NCBI RefSeq assembly: GCF_038008685.1
Contig: NZ_JBBOZQ010000001.1
Location: 1,054,001-1,118,000 of the forward strand
Direction of reading: 5' to 3'
Origin: Lysinibacillus sp. FSL W8-0992
GTDB lineage: Bacteria > Bacillota > Bacilli > Bacillales_A > Planococcaceae
Length of the DNA stretch: 64,000 bases
The translations under genes were made by a program, and so were the position numbers. Each line of letters starts with the position of its first letter. Positions within the stretch are counted from its first letter, which is position 1. Below the pieces are notes generated by a model. It ran no database searches. It was not told the origin of the DNA and worked only from the letters and a program-made list of their open reading frames with translations. Shown here in pieces: positions 63,360-64,000 of the stretch.

Positions 63360-64000
63360 TTACTTCTTCTTAGCAAAGGGTAGCCACCAATTCCAGTCGC
63401 CAAATAGCTTCATAAGACTTGGGACAAGCATAAGGCGAATAATTGTAGCGTCAATCGCGATTGCAATGGCAATACCAACACCGATTTGCTTTACAGGCAT
63501 AACGTCGGTAAAAGCAAATGCGCCAGTAATAACGATCATAATAAGCGCAGCAGATGTAATGATACGGCTAGTAGATGTAAGTCCCTCTACTGTTGCACGA
63601 GTATTATCCGCACCTTTTTGATATTCCTCTTGTATTCGAGATATTAAAAATACTTCATAGTCCATACTCAAACCAAATACAAGGCAAAATACAATAACCG
63701 GAATGATGAGGACAATTGTGCCAGCCTCTATTCCGAAATGTCCATATTGGAATATATATACGAGTATCCCAAACGCTGAGGATAACCCAATAATATTCAT
63801 AATGATTGCTTTGAGAGGAATTAAAACCGAACGGAAAGCAAGCATTAAAATAAAGAACGTTGACACGATAATAATCAAAACAGCGAATACGATTTTATCC
63901 GCAATTTCATCGAAAATCTCTTGATTGAATTTACCTTGTCCACCTAGTTTAAAATCGACGTTTAAATCTTTGTCCATCCATGTTCTTGCAAATTTTTGTG
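63360..64000 (-). CDS. MMPL/RND-family transporter, C-terminal part (gene continues past window)
   Basis: The visible end of a large membrane transporter: about five hydrophobic helices with the MMPL blocks LVFGLSMDYEVFLISRIQEE and GVGIAIAIAIDATIIRLMLVPSLMKLFGDWNWW. The frame stays open to the window edge (QKFARTW before Met at 63977), so the internal ATG is not the start. Substrate unknown; relatives such as YdfJ export lipids or drugs. Confidence 0.9.
   Translation of the reverse strand, partial: QKFARTWMDKDLNVDFKLGGQGKFNQEIFDEIADKIVFAVLIIIVSTFFILMLAFRSVLIPLKAIIMNIIGLSSAFGILVYIFQYGHFGIEAGTIVLIIPVIVFCLVFGLSMDYEVFLISRIQEEYQKGADNTRATVEGLTSTSRIITSAALIMIVITGAFAFTDVMPVKQIGVGIAIAIAIDATIIRLMLVPSLMKLFGDWNWWLPFAKKK

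Overview
The window is a chromosomal stretch of an AT-rich, endospore-forming Bacillales bacterium. Gene content and many near-identical B. subtilis relatives (yciC, fosB, yfiT, hmp/nsrR, the yrk sulfur genes, bpsA/ypbQ, yfkJ, yeeN) point to a Lysinibacillus-like Bacillaceae/Planococcaceae genome. Other signs are strong AGGAGG ribosome sites, T-box leaders, bacillithiol-dependent enzymes and a spore-surface gene block. I see no rRNA, tRNA, insertion sequence, prophage or CRISPR array. Both window edges cut a gene.

Layout. 1-3.6 kb: ferric-siderophore ABC importer (two FecCD permeases, ATPase) with a siderophore-esterase-like hydrolase. 3.7-5.5 kb: acetyltransferase, racemase-like protein, a 21-bp tandem repeat array, and the bacillithiol transferase yfiT. 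5.6-10.5 kb: accessory block of probable spore-surface proteins (BclB-type domain, 13-residue repeat protein, Cys-rich protein, coiled-coil protein). 10.8-12.3 kb: a Zur-controlled divergent pair, a short zinc-free ribosomal protein L33 gene and the zinc GTPase yciC. 12.4-14.1 kb: alkylpyrone pair bpsA-ypbQ. 14.1-15.5 kb: an rsgA paralogue behind what looks like a ribosome-mediated transcription attenuator with its own leader peptide. 15.6-18.8 kb: fosB, a HAD phosphatase, and a T-box-controlled MetRS2-type methionyl-tRNA synthetase. 19.3-21.2 kb: leuA behind a leucine T-box. 21.4-28.8 kb: mixed housekeeping and accessory genes, including a frameshifted YdeI-like gene.

28.8-37.5 kb is a reactive nitrogen/sulfur island. 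NsrR faces hmp across NsrR operators. Then a CstR persulfide sensor leads a sulfurtransferase, persulfide dioxygenase, TusA, DsrE and TauE cluster (yrk-like) with three CstR-type operators. A DsbA/FrnE-like protein follows, then a diheme cytochrome resembling thiosulfate dehydrogenase TsdA. The cytochrome promoter carries a perfect Crp/Fnr-family site centred at -41.5.

37.7-64 kb: UbiB-family kinase, NlpC/P60 wall hydrolase, two AI-2E-family membrane proteins, a cobalamin riboswitch ahead of a degenerate cobalamin adenosyltransferase and a BtuF-like lipoprotein, MATE pump, RlmA-type methyltransferase, PlsC, phosphatases, YeeN, ArsB, two more chemoreceptors, PepF-type peptidase, NUDIX and MhqD-like hydrolases, and the end of an MMPL transporter.

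Repeats: three interspersed families recur between genes: a GTGYCAGGCAC box (nine copies), a larger palindromic element (partly in 162-bp and 151-bp tandem arrays), and a duplicated transcription-terminator sequence (three copies). One box supplies the last codons and the stop of a HAD gene.
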